Shown here one piece after another: positions 26,000-35,392 of a stretch of 64,000 nt of DNA; the stretch's first letter is position 1; each line of letters begins with the position of its first letter. The translations under genes were made by a program, and so were the position numbers. The notes under the pieces were generated by a model. The model was given only the letters and a program-made list of their open reading frames with translations, was not told the DNA's origin and made no database searches. Origin of the DNA: Chryseobacterium culicis. Lineage in GTDB: Bacteria > Bacteroidota > Bacteroidia > Flavobacteriales > Weeksellaceae. Where the stretch lies: assembly GCF_900108365.1 (NCBI RefSeq), contig NZ_FNWQ01000003.1, positions 248,001 through 312,000 of the forward strand, in the 5' to 3' direction.

Positions 26000-28876
26000 T
26001 TAGAATCTGAATTGAAGGTTCACAAAATAAGATCTACCCTGGTTATACCAATATTTAGGAGCAAATACCATGTTTCCGCTGTCATAATCATTAGCATAAT
26101 CAGTATAGTTAACGTTTCTCGTCTGCTCGAATCCTCCGGTAATAAAGTTTCTGTTATTAAGAATATTATTTACAGAGGCAGACACCAATACATAATACTT
26201 ACCAATCATCCATGACTTCCCTGCATTCACATTGAAGAAGAATGCTGAAGGCAGTTTTGTAGGGGTAAGAACTCTTGCCAGCTCTTCCTCATTTACATTG
26301 TCATAAGGTACGCCCGGTGTATTAGGATTGGTATAGAATCTTGCGGTTCTGGTAACCGGAGAAGGATCCAGGAACGAATGTCCGAAATAGTTCCACGTTG
26401 CTCCCAGCCACCAGTATTTAGGGCTGCTGTAACGAAGGCCTAAAGTATAGGCTTCCTGAGGAGTTCCACCCTGCCTGTAGTTTTTAAGCGTAGCTTCCCC
26501 CATGTTCGTATAAGATCTTGATACAATGTTTCCGTTTCCGTCAAGTTCTCTGAAAGTTCCAACAGCATCAGATGCAAAATAAACTGTAGGATTGTTTGTA
26601 TAAGTGTACTGTCCTACGCTTAGTAATCCACTTGCTGTTAAAGTAGGTGTCACTTTCAGCTGTGCACCAAGCTCAATACCCATGTTTCTCTTATTAGCTC
26701 CAGCCAGTACCTGCGTAATGAAAGCACCATCCTGAATAGGAGCCTGATCTCCGCTTTCTGTAAGCGTTGTCAGTTTAACTCCCTGTGCAAAATATCTTTG
26801 TACACTTGTTTCGTTTTGAGTATTAACAAGGTAACCTGTCAATCTAAGTTTTAAGATCGGAGTAGAGATTACATAGCTCAGGTCATTTGCATCAACAACC
26901 ACGTTCTTGATCCCCGGAGTGGTAACACCACTTACTCTTGTATTAAAATAGATATCATTCAGGAAAGGAGACTGTGAAAAGTAAGCTCCGTTATACACCA
27001 GGAAGTTTCTACCATTGATTTTGTATGTTACCTGACCTTTCACCCCTGCATTCCAGAAGTTCTGATCTGCTCCTTTTCCGTAAGAAGACTCATACAGATA
27101 GTGTTGGAACAATCCCTCTCTGCTGTTTGTAGTATAACCGAATAATCCTGAAATGAAGACATCAAATTTTCCTGTAGAGAATTTGAAAGCAGGGTTAATT
27201 TTAAATTCCTGTCTTCTGAAAATATAGCTGTACCCTATTTTATCCCCCTCTTTTTTCGCAACATCCTTGTCTCCTTCTCTGGTATTAAATTTTCCCCAGA
27301 CGCTTCCTGCAGAAGTATTGGATGCAAACGGGTCCATATTCAGGGCAAAATCAGCTCCCAAAAGATCGTTTACTTCTCTGTACTGCTCAGATCTGTAGTT
27401 CTGGTACGATAAGTTTAAGATAAATCGGGAAGTATCATTAAAGTTATAAGTATAGTGAGTAGCTACATTCCAAACTTTATCGTCTTTTACATCATCCACA
27501 AGGAAATAAGCGGCTCTTCTTCCGCCAAGAAATGCATTGTATTCCACATTTCTGTTGGCATTATAAAGATTATCCCAGTTGATCTGTGTGTGGGACTGAT
27601 CATCATTTGTCCACCAGTCTCTGGTAATCCCGATGTTCGCAGCCTGTTCAGGAGACGGGTTGGTATAATTCAGCCAATAACTTGGCAAGTTACGGTAATA
27701 GGTTGGAGACGGGTTGTTGGCTCTGTACCAATCTAACCTTGAGCTGTATTCTTTACCGAACTGGTAAGAAACAGAAGTCCATAACTGAGAGTTTTTGTTG
27801 ATTTTCCAGAAATCCTGTAATTGGATCATCGGCTGGAAACCTCTTTTCACTCTTTCATTTCTTTTATCTCCGTTTTGCCATCCCCAGTAAGAGTTGTAAT
27901 GAACGCCTCTGAAATCATATACTTCCTGAGTACTTGGACTGGAAGAGCTTCTTGAATATTTAGAACCAATAGCATTTAAAGTCATGGTATGGCTGTCGCT
28001 GAATTTCTTCTCAATACCAATATATCCACTGTACGCATCGTATGCTGTACCATCCTGGATCCCTTCCTGTGCCCATCTTCTTGCGATCATTCCTGTAAAT
28101 GCCCATCCGTTCTTATTCATTCCGGAAGAGAATCTGTAAGACAATCTGTTGGTATAATTTCTGTTGGTAAGAGAGTAGGTCAGCTGGCTTCCTTTTCTGT
28201 ATTCGCTGGCTTTCGTATTTTTGTAAAAAACACCGGTAGTTCCTCCGAAAGCATATTCTGAAGGTGCGTGGTTAGCAGAAATTTCCGGATAACGGGTAAT
28301 TTCGTTCAAACCTCCCCAAGTACTGAAGTCTACGTCTCCATTATCTGCTGCAGCCATAGAAACTCCATTGATCATATTCTCACCTGTTCTGCTATCAATT
28401 CCTCTCGGTCGGAACCAGTATGGTCCTAAATCGAAACTTGCAATTCTGTTGAAAACATCCTGAGAAGACTGTAATAAACCTACGGTTGCTGTCTGCTGTG
28501 CACCACCGCTGTCACTTTCTCCCGAATCCTCTACAATAGCCAAACCCTGGTCTGCACCATTCAGTGCAGAATAAAGAGTAATTACTCCAAGATCTTTTCT
28601 TTTCTCATCACTAGTTACGTCAAATTCAAAAATTTTAGTTTCGAAATTGGGTTTTGTAACCATAATCTGATAATGTCCGGGCATCAAATCGGTAAATTGG
28701 AAATAACCGATTTTGTCTGCCTTTGCATCATTTCCTGCTCCTTTTAAATCTACACTTGCTTGCTCCACAGGCTTGCCATCCGCATCCTTAAGATACGCAA
28801 ACACTGTTGTCTGCGCATAATAGTACGACGCAGGCAGCAAAGTAAATAAAGAGATCAATGATAGTTTTTTAATCAT
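26000..28876 (-). CDS. TonB-dependent receptor with carboxypeptidase-like N-domain
   Basis: A 958-residue outer-membrane receptor. It has a signal peptide (1-21, ending YYAQ), a carboxypeptidase-regulatory-like domain (~25-105: VFAYLKDADGKPVEQASVDLKG, with YFQFTDLMPGHYQI), a plug (~135-225) and a long barrel ending FVNLQFRF. It is co-transcribed with the DUF5689 lipoprotein and divergent from a secreted endonuclease/phosphatase. The pair probably imports a large or phosphate-rich ligand, which is an inference from context. Confidence 0.93.
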   Translation of the reverse strand: MIKKLSLISLFTLLPASYYYAQTTVFAYLKDADGKPVEQASVDLKGAGNDAKADKIGYFQFTDLMPGHYQIMVTKPNFETKIFEFDVTSDEKRKDLGVITLYSALNGADQGLAIVEDSGESDSGGAQQTATVGLLQSSQDVFNRIASFDLGPYWFRPRGIDSRTGENMINGVSMAAADNGDVDFSTWGGLNEITRYPEISANHAPSEYAFGGTTGVFYKNTKASEYRKGSQLTYSLTNRNYTNRLSYRFSSGMNKNGWAFTGMIARRWAQEGIQDGTAYDAYSGYIGIEKKFSDSHTMTLNAIGSKYSRSSSSPSTQEVYDFRGVHYNSYWGWQNGDKRNERVKRGFQPMIQLQDFWKINKNSQLWTSVSYQFGKEYSSRLDWYRANNPSPTYYRNLPSYWLNYTNPSPEQAANIGITRDWWTNDDQSHTQINWDNLYNANRNVEYNAFLGGRRAAYFLVDDVKDDKVWNVATHYTYNFNDTSRFILNLSYQNYRSEQYREVNDLLGADFALNMDPFASNTSAGSVWGKFNTREGDKDVAKKEGDKIGYSYIFRRQEFKINPAFKFSTGKFDVFISGLFGYTTNSREGLFQHYLYESSYGKGADQNFWNAGVKGQVTYKINGRNFLVYNGAYFSQSPFLNDIYFNTRVSGVTTPGIKNVVVDANDLSYVISTPILKLRLTGYLVNTQNETSVQRYFAQGVKLTTLTESGDQAPIQDGAFITQVLAGANKRNMGIELGAQLKVTPTLTASGLLSVGQYTYTNNPTVYFASDAVGTFRELDGNGNIVSRSYTNMGEATLKNYRQGGTPQEAYTLGLRYSSPKYWWLGATWNYFGHSFLDPSPVTRTARFYTNPNTPGVPYDNVNEEELARVLTPTKLPSAFFFNVNAGKSWMIGKYYVLVSASVNNILNNRNFITGGFEQTRNVNYTDYANDYDSGNMVFAPKYWYNQGRSYFVNLQFRF

Positions 28877-28937
28877 GAGTATATTAATTTTTTAATACTT
28901 TTCTTGTTAATTCTCAACAGTTTAAAAGTTGGGGGCA

Positions 28938-28945
28938 CAAATTTA
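28938..28945 (-). promoter_or_regulatory. -7 promoter box of the TonB-DUF5689 operon
   Basis: On the minus strand TAAATTTG lies about 60 nt before the ATG at 28876. The 251-bp divergent region also holds the promoter of the nuclease gene. Confidence 0.5.
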
Positions 28946-29084
28946 GTTAAATTTTATAATTCACAACTTTTTTAACGTAAATTTTTCTTAACATTGCAAA
29001 CTTTTAAGAATCATTATATAAATGATGATAGCATTGTTGCTTTTAAATTTACAAATATTTAAAATACAGTGAATTAAAAAGACG

Positions 29085-29092
29085 TAAATTTG
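29085..29092 (+). promoter_or_regulatory. -7 promoter box of the nuclease gene
   Basis: TAAATTTG lies 34 nt before the ATG at 29127. Confidence 0.5.
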
Positions 29093-29126
29093 CAAATTAA
29101 ATAGTATTAATAATAACTCTAAATAA

Positions 29127-30314
29127 ATGAAGAGATTTTTAAGCCTGTTTGCCATCCTTATTTCAATGGTGGTATTTTCACAACAAGGAAAGCTGAGAAA
29201 AGTTGCTACCATAGGTTTCTTAAATGTAGAAAACCTTTGGGACACAATTCGCTCTGCAGATTATATTGACGGAACCAAAGACATTAAGAATCCTGCTTTT
29301 CACAGAAGCATACCTATTGATTCTATTAAGTTTTTGGAAGCTGAAAAATATGACGGTCCTTGGAGTGATGGTGCTTTGAAAGGGAAAAAAGTAGTGAGAG
29401 AACAAAGTGGTTCTGAAGAGTTTACTCCAAAGAGTGCCAAGAACTACGGAACTAAAATTTATAAAGCAAAACTCGCCAACGAAGCTAAGGTAATTGCTGA
29501 AATGGGAGCACAGTATACTAAGACGGCTCCTGCTGTGGTGGGCCTTATTGAGGTGGAAAACAGACAGGTGATCCAGGATCTTGTGAACGAACCTGTATTA
29601 AAAAAATACGATTACGGAATCATTCATTACAATTCTTATGACTACAGAGGAATTGATGTTGCCTTAATTTATCAGAAAAGAAGATTTACCCCTACCAATT
29701 CATTAAAAAAAGAACTGGTAATCTACGGTGACAACGGAAGAAGAGAATATACCAGGGATATCCTTGTGGTAACAGGATTTTTAGATAATGAGAAAGTAGC
29801 ATTTTTCATGAACCACTGGCCTTCAAGAAGAGGTGGTGAAGCCATTTCTTTACCTAAAAGAAATGCTGCCGCTGCTTTACTGAAACAGCAGATGGACAGT
29901 GTAAGAGCTGCGGATCCTACTACAAAGCTTTTTGCCATGGGAGACTTCAACGATGATCCTGTAAGTCCAAGTTTAAAAAACCATTTGAAAGCTCAGGCAA
30001 ACCCAAAAGATTTAAGTGAGGAAACGCCTTACCTTAATCTGATGTATCCTTTATATAAGAAAGGGGTTGCTTCTCTTGCCTATCAGGATGCACCCAACCT
30101 GTTTGACCAGATTATTGTTTCTAAAAATGTAATTTCAGATCAGGTAACTAAAGAATATTCCGTGTATAAAGCAGAAATTTTTGCCCCGGCCTATTTAGTG
30201 AATAAGGAAGGAAATTATAAAGGGTATCCTTTCCGGTCGTGGAACGGAGATCAGTTTACCGGAGGCTACAGTGACCACTTTCCGGCATTTGTAGTTCTTC
30301 AGAAAGAACCATAG
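29127..30314 (+). CDS. Secreted endonuclease/exonuclease/phosphatase family protein
   Basis: A 395-residue exported enzyme of the EEP (DNase I-like) superfamily. A signal peptide covers residues 1-19. The catalytic motifs are GFLNVENLWD (~31-40), GLIEVENRQ (~139-147), the catalytic-His segment FMNHWPSRRGG (~228-238), MGDFNDDP (~271-278) and the terminal SDHFP. These hydrolyse phosphodiester bonds in nucleic acids or phosphate esters. The divergent TonB/DUF5689 operon suggests the products are taken up. The exact substrate (DNA, RNA or phosphoester) is not decided by sequence. Confidence 0.88.
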   Translation: MKRFLSLFAILISMVVFSQQGKLRKVATIGFLNVENLWDTIRSADYIDGTKDIKNPAFHRSIPIDSIKFLEAEKYDGPWSDGALKGKKVVREQSGSEEFTPKSAKNYGTKIYKAKLANEAKVIAEMGAQYTKTAPAVVGLIEVENRQVIQDLVNEPVLKKYDYGIIHYNSYDYRGIDVALIYQKRRFTPTNSLKKELVIYGDNGRREYTRDILVVTGFLDNEKVAFFMNHWPSRRGGEAISLPKRNAAAALLKQQMDSVRAADPTTKLFAMGDFNDDPVSPSLKNHLKAQANPKDLSEETPYLNLMYPLYKKGVASLAYQDAPNLFDQIIVSKNVISDQVTKEYSVYKAEIFAPAYLVNKEGNYKGYPFRSWNGDQFTGGYSDHFPAFVVLQKEP

Positions 30315-30323
30315 AAAAGTTAG

Positions 30324-30348
30324 GCACTCTTATTGGAGTGCTTTTTTT
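30324..30348 (+). terminator. Rho-independent terminator
   Basis: The arms gcactc and gagtgc flank a 6-nt loop and are followed by seven T. Confidence 0.75.
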
Positions 30349-30365
30349 GTGTAAACATCTATATC

Positions 30366-30785
30366 ATGAAAAAGATAATTTTATTGGTAATGATTGCTTT
30401 GGTCCCTTTCAGCTGTTTTTCTCAGGAAGGCACAAAGAAAAATAAAGAGTCAAATGAAATGAAGCCTTCTAAAAACGAAGAAGGAGAATGGGATCTCACA
30501 GTCATTGATACCCAGTTTGATTATTTTCTGAGTGCCGTTGCCAAACCCATCAGCCATTACACAGAATCTTATCTGAAGACGAAAAACACATTTCTGGTGA
30601 ATGAATGGAACAGCTATTATAATTCCGGGAGATACAGAAATGTTATAGAATCCGGAATAGATTACGATCCTAAGGAAAACTACGGGATCAAGTTTGAATA
30701 TAAATTATACCAGGTTTTCGTGTATGTGAACTGGAAGTATCAATTAAAAATGAACGGATTATCCGGAAGCGATGCCATAAGATAG
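30366..30785 (+). CDS. Small secreted protein of unknown function
   Basis: A 139-residue protein with a signal peptide (KKIILLVMIALVPFSCFSQ). The ATG at 30366 is preferred over one at 30333, because the latter would start inside the terminator of the preceding gene and precede the signal peptide. The mature part has a charged linker, then EWNSYYNSGRYRNVIESGIDYDP and a C-terminal YLQYVN-like helix. It looks like a flavobacterial family of small periplasmic proteins (DUF6146-like architecture), but I cannot name it securely. Confidence 0.75.
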   Translation: MKKIILLVMIALVPFSCFSQEGTKKNKESNEMKPSKNEEGEWDLTVIDTQFDYFLSAVAKPISHYTESYLKTKNTFLVNEWNSYYNSGRYRNVIESGIDYDPKENYGIKFEYKLYQVFVYVNWKYQLKMNGLSGSDAIR

Positions 30786-30806
30786 TTTCACCATTACATC
30801 TAATAA

Positions 30807-30835
30807 AAAAGGTTCAGAGTAATTCTGAACCTTTT
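30807..30835. terminator. Bidirectional terminator
   Basis: The arms aaaaggttcaga and tctgaacctttt lie between convergent genes. Confidence 0.82.
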
Positions 30836-30856
30836 CATTTTTATAATAGCTGAAAA

Positions 30857-31453
30857 TTATTTATTGAATAATTCTTCTACTTTATCCCAGTTTACAACAT
30901 CGAAGAAAGCAGAAACATAGTCAGGTCTTCTGTTTTGGTAGTTTAAATAGTAAGCGTGCTCCCAAACGTCTAATCCTAAAACCGGAGTTCCTTTAACGTC
31001 TGCCACTGGCATTAACGGGTTATCCTGGTTAGGTGTGGAAGATACAGATACTGAACCGTCAGCATTTTTCACCAACCAAGCCCATCCTGAACCGAATCTT
31101 GTTTTCGCAGCCTCAGAAAAATCAGTTTTGAATTTTTCAAGACCTCCGTAGTTTTCGATAGCCGCTTTTACATTTCCTACAGGCTCTTTGCTTCCTCCAG
31201 GCGTTAAAATCTCCCAGAATAAAGAGTGATTGAAGTGTCCTCCTCCATTATTTCTTACCGCTGGCTTGTCCGTACCTGTCTGGCAGATTTCTTCAATTGT
31301 TTTTCCTGCCAGCTCAGTTCCTTCTATTGCTTTATTTAAATTGTCAATGTATGCCTGGTGATGCTTTGTATGGTGGATTTCCATAGTTTTTGCATCAATA
31401 GTCGGCTCTAATGCATCATATGCATATCCTAGTTTTGGTAATTCAAATGACAT
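30857..31453 (-). CDS. sodA: Superoxide dismutase (Mn/Fe family)
   Basis: A 198-residue cytoplasmic superoxide dismutase. The metal ligands are H27 (MEIHHTKHH), H76 ([11 protein letters not shown]), D162 and H166 ([10 protein letters not shown]). The second-shell Gln lies at 143 ([10 protein letters not shown]), as in Mn-type enzymes, and the Gly-Gly-His motif before NHS also points to Mn. Metal choice in this family can be flexible. It appears monocistronic on the minus strand. Confidence 0.95.
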   Translation of the reverse strand: MSFELPKLGYAYDALEPTIDAKTMEIHHTKHHQAYIDNLNKAIEGTELAGKTIEEICQTGTDKPAVRNNGGGHFNHSLFWEILTPGGSKEPVGNVKAAIENYGGLEKFKTDFSEAAKTRFGSGWAWLVKNADGSVSVSSTPNQDNPLMPVADVKGTPVLGLDVWEHAYYLNYQNRRPDYVSAFFDVVNWDKVEELFNK

Positions 31454-31666
31454 AATCTTTATTTTTAATGTTATAATCCAAAAATAGCCAATATTTAAGG
31501 TATTATCAAGGATTGTGGATTACTTTAATAAATCTTTAACATTGATATATTGATTTAGAATGAATTAAATTTTTCGGAGAAAAAATTTTGAAGAGAGAAG
31601 AAAGCCGTTTACATTTGGATATGCTTACCTCCGAAGCTTTTGCTTTGGGTTGCAGATTTAAAAATA

Positions 31667-31697
31667 AAAAGCACGAATCAAGATGATTCGTGCTTTT
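31667..31697 (-). terminator. Terminator of rho
   Basis: The arms aaaagcacgaatca and tgattcgtgctttt form a 14-bp stem with a 3-nt loop downstream of the rho stop codon. Confidence 0.85.
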
Positions 31698-31720
31698 CAT
31701 TTAACAATATTAAATTAAAT

Positions 31721-33550
31721 TTATTTATTCATAGACATCAGGAATTCTTCATTATTCAAAGTTCCTTTGATGTTCTTATTGACAAATTCCATGGCTTCTA
31801 CAGGGTTCATTTCAGAAAGATATTTTCTGAAGATCCACATTCTCTGAGAAGTTACTTCATCCAGAAGCAGATCATCTCTACGGGTGCTGGAAGAAATCAG
31901 GTCGATAGCAGGATAAATTCTTCTGTTTGCAATTTTTCTGTCTAACTGAAGTTCCATGTTACCGGTACCTTTGAATTCTTCAAAAATAACTTCATCCATT
32001 TTAGATCCTGTATCAATCAGTGCCGTAGCAATAATGGTAAGAGACCCTCCTCCTTCTATTTTTCTTGCCGCTCCGAAGAATCTTTTCGGTTTGTGAAGAG
32101 CATTAGCATCTACCCCACCGGATAGAACTTTACCTGATGCAGGCGTTACCGTGTTGTATGCTCTGGCCAGTCTTGTAATAGAATCCAGTAAAATTACTAC
32201 ATCATGCCCGCATTCTACCATTCTTTGTGCTTTGGCAAGAACAAGGTTGGCTACTTTTACGTGTTTTTCTGCTGCTTCATCAAATGTAGAGGCAATTACC
32301 TCTGCATTTACACTTCTTTCCATGTCAGTTACCTCTTCCGGACGTTCATCGATCAGAAGAACCATCATGTATACTTCCGGGTGGTTGGCTGCAATAGAGT
32401 TTGCAATATCTTTTAGCAACATCGTCTTACCTGTTTTAGGCTGTGCAACGATCATTGCTCTCTGACCTTTTCCGATAGGCGCAAATAAATCTACAATTCT
32501 GGTAGAAATCGTAGAATTGCTTCCTGCCAAATTAAATTTTTCTTCAGGGAAAAGCGGAGTAAGGTATTCAAAAGCAACACGGTCTTTGATGAATGCAAGA
32601 TCACGTCCGTTTACTTCTGTGGGTTTTAATAGTGAAAAGTATTTTTCTCCTTCTTTTGGAAGCCTTACAATTCCTTTCACGGTATCTCCCGTTTTTAAAC
32701 CGTAATTCCTGATTTGTGCTGTAGATACATACACATCATCCGGAGAAGAGATATAGCTGAAATCTGAAGAACGTAAAAATCCGTAGTTATCCGGTAAGAT
32801 CTCCAAAACACCTTCAATACTTACCAATCCATCGAAATTGAATTCTTTTTTATGGTCATGCTGCTCCTCTGCCTTTTCAGAATGTCTGTTTTGATTCTGA
32901 TTTTGGTTTTGATGCTGCTGGTGCTGGTTTTGATTTTGATTTTTATGCTGGTTTCCACTGTTTTGTGGATGGTTGTGTCCTTTTTGAGGTCTGTTAGCCT
33001 GTTGCTGTTGAGGATTGTTAGGCTTTTCTTCAGCCTGAGCAGGCTCTTGGGATTCTGTGTTTTTTGGAGTTTCTGTTCTTTCCTGGGATACTTCAGCGTT
33101 ACCTGTATTGGTAGAAACTCTTTTTCTTTTCTTTTTTACCTGCGTGCCTGCTGCGGGTTCTTCTGTTGCTGCAGCTGGCTCAGCTTTGGGTTCTTCCGGT
33201 TTTGCTTCTTCAGAAACTGGAACCTTTTCTTCTGCGGGTTCTTCTGCTTTAGGTTCTTCTGCCGGAGCTTTTACGCTTGTTTTTGGCTTGGCTGCCGTTT
33301 TTTTCGGAGCAGCTTTTCTTGCCGGGGCTTTAGCAGGTTTTTCTGCTGGAGCCTCTTCAGTAGTTATACTGGCAGATTCTGTGGCGTTGAAATAATCTTT
33401 TGCAACTTTAGGGTTAGAAGCCTGAAAGTCAAGAATAGCAAAGATCTTGTCATTTTCATTGCTGGTTCTTGCAACTTTAACGCCCAAATCTTTTAAGATT
33501 TTAGTCAGTTCCGTTACGGATTTTGACCTTAACGTTTCTATGTTAAACAT
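31721..33550 (-). CDS. rho: Transcription termination factor Rho with long disordered insert
   Basis: A 609-residue Rho hexameric RNA helicase. Residues 1-55 form the N-terminal helical domain. Residues ~58-238 are low complexity: first Ala/Pro/Lys/Glu-rich, then an Asn/Gln/His-rich stretch with NQNQ repeats. The RNA-binding cold-shock-like domain follows ([22 protein letters not shown], ~240-310). The ATPase core has Walker A ([10 protein letters not shown]), [11 protein letters not shown] and [12 protein letters not shown]. coli Rho is about 190 residues shorter. Such inserts occur across Bacteroidota; in Bacteroides thetaiotaomicron the Rho insert drives phase separation. It ends with a normal C-terminus. 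Confidence 0.97.
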   Translation of the reverse strand: MFNIETLRSKSVTELTKILKDLGVKVARTSNENDKIFAILDFQASNPKVAKDYFNATESASITTEEAPAEKPAKAPARKAAPKKTAAKPKTSVKAPAEEPKAEEPAEEKVPVSEEAKPEEPKAEPAAATEEPAAGTQVKKKRKRVSTNTGNAEVSQERTETPKNTESQEPAQAEEKPNNPQQQQANRPQKGHNHPQNSGNQHKNQNQNQHQQHQNQNQNQNRHSEKAEEQHDHKKEFNFDGLVSIEGVLEILPDNYGFLRSSDFSYISSPDDVYVSTAQIRNYGLKTGDTVKGIVRLPKEGEKYFSLLKPTEVNGRDLAFIKDRVAFEYLTPLFPEEKFNLAGSNSTISTRIVDLFAPIGKGQRAMIVAQPKTGKTMLLKDIANSIAANHPEVYMMVLLIDERPEEVTDMERSVNAEVIASTFDEAAEKHVKVANLVLAKAQRMVECGHDVVILLDSITRLARAYNTVTPASGKVLSGGVDANALHKPKRFFGAARKIEGGGSLTIIATALIDTGSKMDEVIFEEFKGTGNMELQLDRKIANRRIYPAIDLISSSTRRDDLLLDEVTSQRMWIFRKYLSEMNPVEAMEFVNKNIKGTLNNEEFLMSMNK

Positions 33551-33667
33551 ATTTATGTAAAAATGTAATTAATTGTGAGTAAGAAAAGTAAGTCCGGCGA
33601 CTTTGGTTTTCAAGTACATTGTATAATGCAAATCTACACTTATTTTTGAATTGTGCAAAATTTATGT

Positions 33668-33675
33668 TATTTTTG
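33668..33675 (+). promoter_or_regulatory. -7 promoter box of the DUF4293 gene
   Basis: TATTTTTG lies 18 nt before the ATG at 33694. Confidence 0.55.
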
Positions 33676-33693
33676 CCAAGAATTTAATATTCA

Positions 33694-34083
33694 ATGCTAC
33701 AGAGAATACAAACCATATGGACTTTATTAGCAGTATTAGCTGCTGTTTTCCTTTTTATAACAGGTCAGGATGTTGTCATTTCAGACAGTCTTCCTTTACT
33801 TACGATAAGCTGTATAGTGCTTGTTATCATTGGAGCATTAAGTGTTTTTAGTTTCAAAAACAGAAAAAGACAAATTTTGCTGAATACTGTCAGCATCATT
33901 ATAAACGTTTTGTTGATTGGTGTATTGGCGTACTGGTTACTAAACTTATCCGGAGGAATTCATTTTCCTGAGAAGGGTATTGAGCCGATTTTCCCATTGA
34001 TTGCGGTAATCTGTCTGCTTATAGCAAACGTTTACATCCGTAAAGATGAGAGGCTCGTGAAATCTGTAGACAGACTTCGATAG
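33694..34083 (+). CDS. DUF4293 family membrane protein
   Basis: A 129-residue protein with four membrane helices. It begins with the DUF4293 signature LQRIQTIWTLLA and ends with the family tail RKDERLVKSVDRLR. The family is restricted to Bacteroidota and commonly sits next to rho, as here (divergent). Function unknown. Confidence 0.85.
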   Translation: MLQRIQTIWTLLAVLAAVFLFITGQDVVISDSLPLLTISCIVLVIIGALSVFSFKNRKRQILLNTVSIIINVLLIGVLAYWLLNLSGGIHFPEKGIEPIFPLIAVICLLIANVYIRKDERLVKSVDRLR

Positions 34084-34107
34084 CCTTACAACGATTTTTT
34101 GAGTGAG

Positions 34108-34137
34108 AACAGCTTCTTTTTAGAAGCTGTTTTTTTA
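34108..34137 (+). terminator. Rho-independent terminator
   Basis: The arms aacagcttct and agaagctgtt flank TTTT and are followed by a T-run. Confidence 0.82.
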
Positions 34138-34249
34138 TTTGTCCTATCTTTATAATACCATCTGTTCTCTCAAATCAATTAATTTATGTACATTCATGCA
34201 ACATTTTAGCTAAAAATGCTACAGATTATATAACTCTCAATAAAAGACA

Positions 34250-35170
34250 ATGAAAAAGCTAACTTATTTTACGTTATCACTTTTCTCCATCGTTACCTTT
34301 GCGCAGGAAGTTTCCAAGGAAAAGGTAAAGACAGTTCTGTCTACTCTTGCATCAGACGAGATGAAAGGCAGGGAAATCGGAACTCAGGAAAATGAGAATG
34401 CTGCCCAGTATATTGCTCAGCTTTTCAAAGAAAATAATCTGGAATACTGCACCGGAACATCTTACCTCGTACCATTTGATTATAATGGAAAAACAGTTTA
34501 TAACGTTTGTGGTCTAAAAAAAGGAAAAACAGATCGGTATCTTGGATTTTCGGGGCATTTTGATCATATCGGAACCAGTGATAAAACCGGAGACAATATT
34601 TATAACGGAGCAGATGATGATGCCAGCGGAATTACCACTTTAGTAGGTATCGCCGACTATTTTAAAAATAAAAAACCGGAATTCTCTATGGTGTTTATGG
34701 CATTTAATGGGGAAGAAAAAGGAATGCTGGGTTCAAGAGCTATTTCAACAGATAAAAATTTAGATCCTATCTATAATAAGATGACCGCACTTTTCAATTT
34801 TGAAATGGTAGCTACAGAATCCCAATGGGGAAAAAATGCTTTATATATGACAGGAGACGGATTCTCTGATCTTGATGAGCTTTTCAACAAAAATGCAGTG
34901 AATGGACTCAAAATAAATGCAGATCCTTATGCAAAACAGCAGCTGTTCTACCGCTCAGATAATGTAAGCTTTGTCAAAAAGAAAATTATTGCCCATTCTT
35001 TCTCTACTGTAGATATGACAAAAGCGTCTCATTACCACCACGAAAATGATGATATCAACATCGTAGATTTCGATAATTTGACGCAGATCATCAATAACTT
35101 TGGAAAAACACTGGATAAGCTGAGTCCGAAAAATTTTGCTCCGAAGTACAACGACCAGGTGAAGTTTTAA
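34250..35170 (+). CDS. M28 family metallopeptidase
   Basis: A 306-residue exported zinc aminopeptidase. It has a signal peptide (1-18, ending FAQ) and the M28 metal ligands in GHFDHIG (~103-109) and NGADDDASG (~121-129). The catalytic glutamates lie in FNGEEKGMLGSRA (~158-170), with a final histidine near SHYHHENDD. It is a di-zinc exopeptidase probably acting in the periplasm on peptides. It is monocistronic, with a terminator at 35186. Confidence 0.9.
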   Translation: MKKLTYFTLSLFSIVTFAQEVSKEKVKTVLSTLASDEMKGREIGTQENENAAQYIAQLFKENNLEYCTGTSYLVPFDYNGKTVYNVCGLKKGKTDRYLGFSGHFDHIGTSDKTGDNIYNGADDDASGITTLVGIADYFKNKKPEFSMVFMAFNGEEKGMLGSRAISTDKNLDPIYNKMTALFNFEMVATESQWGKNALYMTGDGFSDLDELFNKNAVNGLKINADPYAKQQLFYRSDNVSFVKKKIIAHSFSTVDMTKASHYHHENDDINIVDFDNLTQIINNFGKTLDKLSPKNFAPKYNDQVKF

Positions 35171-35185
35171 GTCAAGCAAAGATAC

Positions 35186-35212
35186 AAAACCGCTATTTCA
35201 GCGGTTTTTTTC
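35186..35212 (+). terminator. Rho-independent terminator
   Basis: The arms aaaaccgct and agcggtttt flank a 5-nt loop and are followed by T. Confidence 0.82.
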
Positions 35213-35364
35213 TTACCCAGTCATCTTCTTATTAATGTATTTCCAGGCCTGCTTATTCAAAAAAACAAAGTCTGACTGCCCCTGGTTGTAACAAAAAGAC
35301 ATTTTTTGGAACTTATCCTGTAAAGTAAAACAGGATTAAGAACGTCTTATCTTTTAATTTTACG

Positions 35365-35372
35365 TAATTTTG
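35365..35372 (+). promoter_or_regulatory. -7 promoter box of the ABC exporter
   Basis: TAATTTTG lies 20 nt before the ATG at 35393. Confidence 0.55.
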
Positions 35373-35392
35373 CTATCCAATTTTTTTATTGA

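Noticed and set aside
31590..31686. Short plus-strand frame between sodA and rho containing HLDMLTSEAFALG
   Set aside because: It has only a TTG start and about 32 codons, and runs into the rho terminator. No family is recognised.
32852..33496. 214-codon plus-strand frame opposite rho
   Set aside because: It is the shadow of the low-complexity Rho insert; the protein is an artificial Phe/Leu/Cys-rich sequence.
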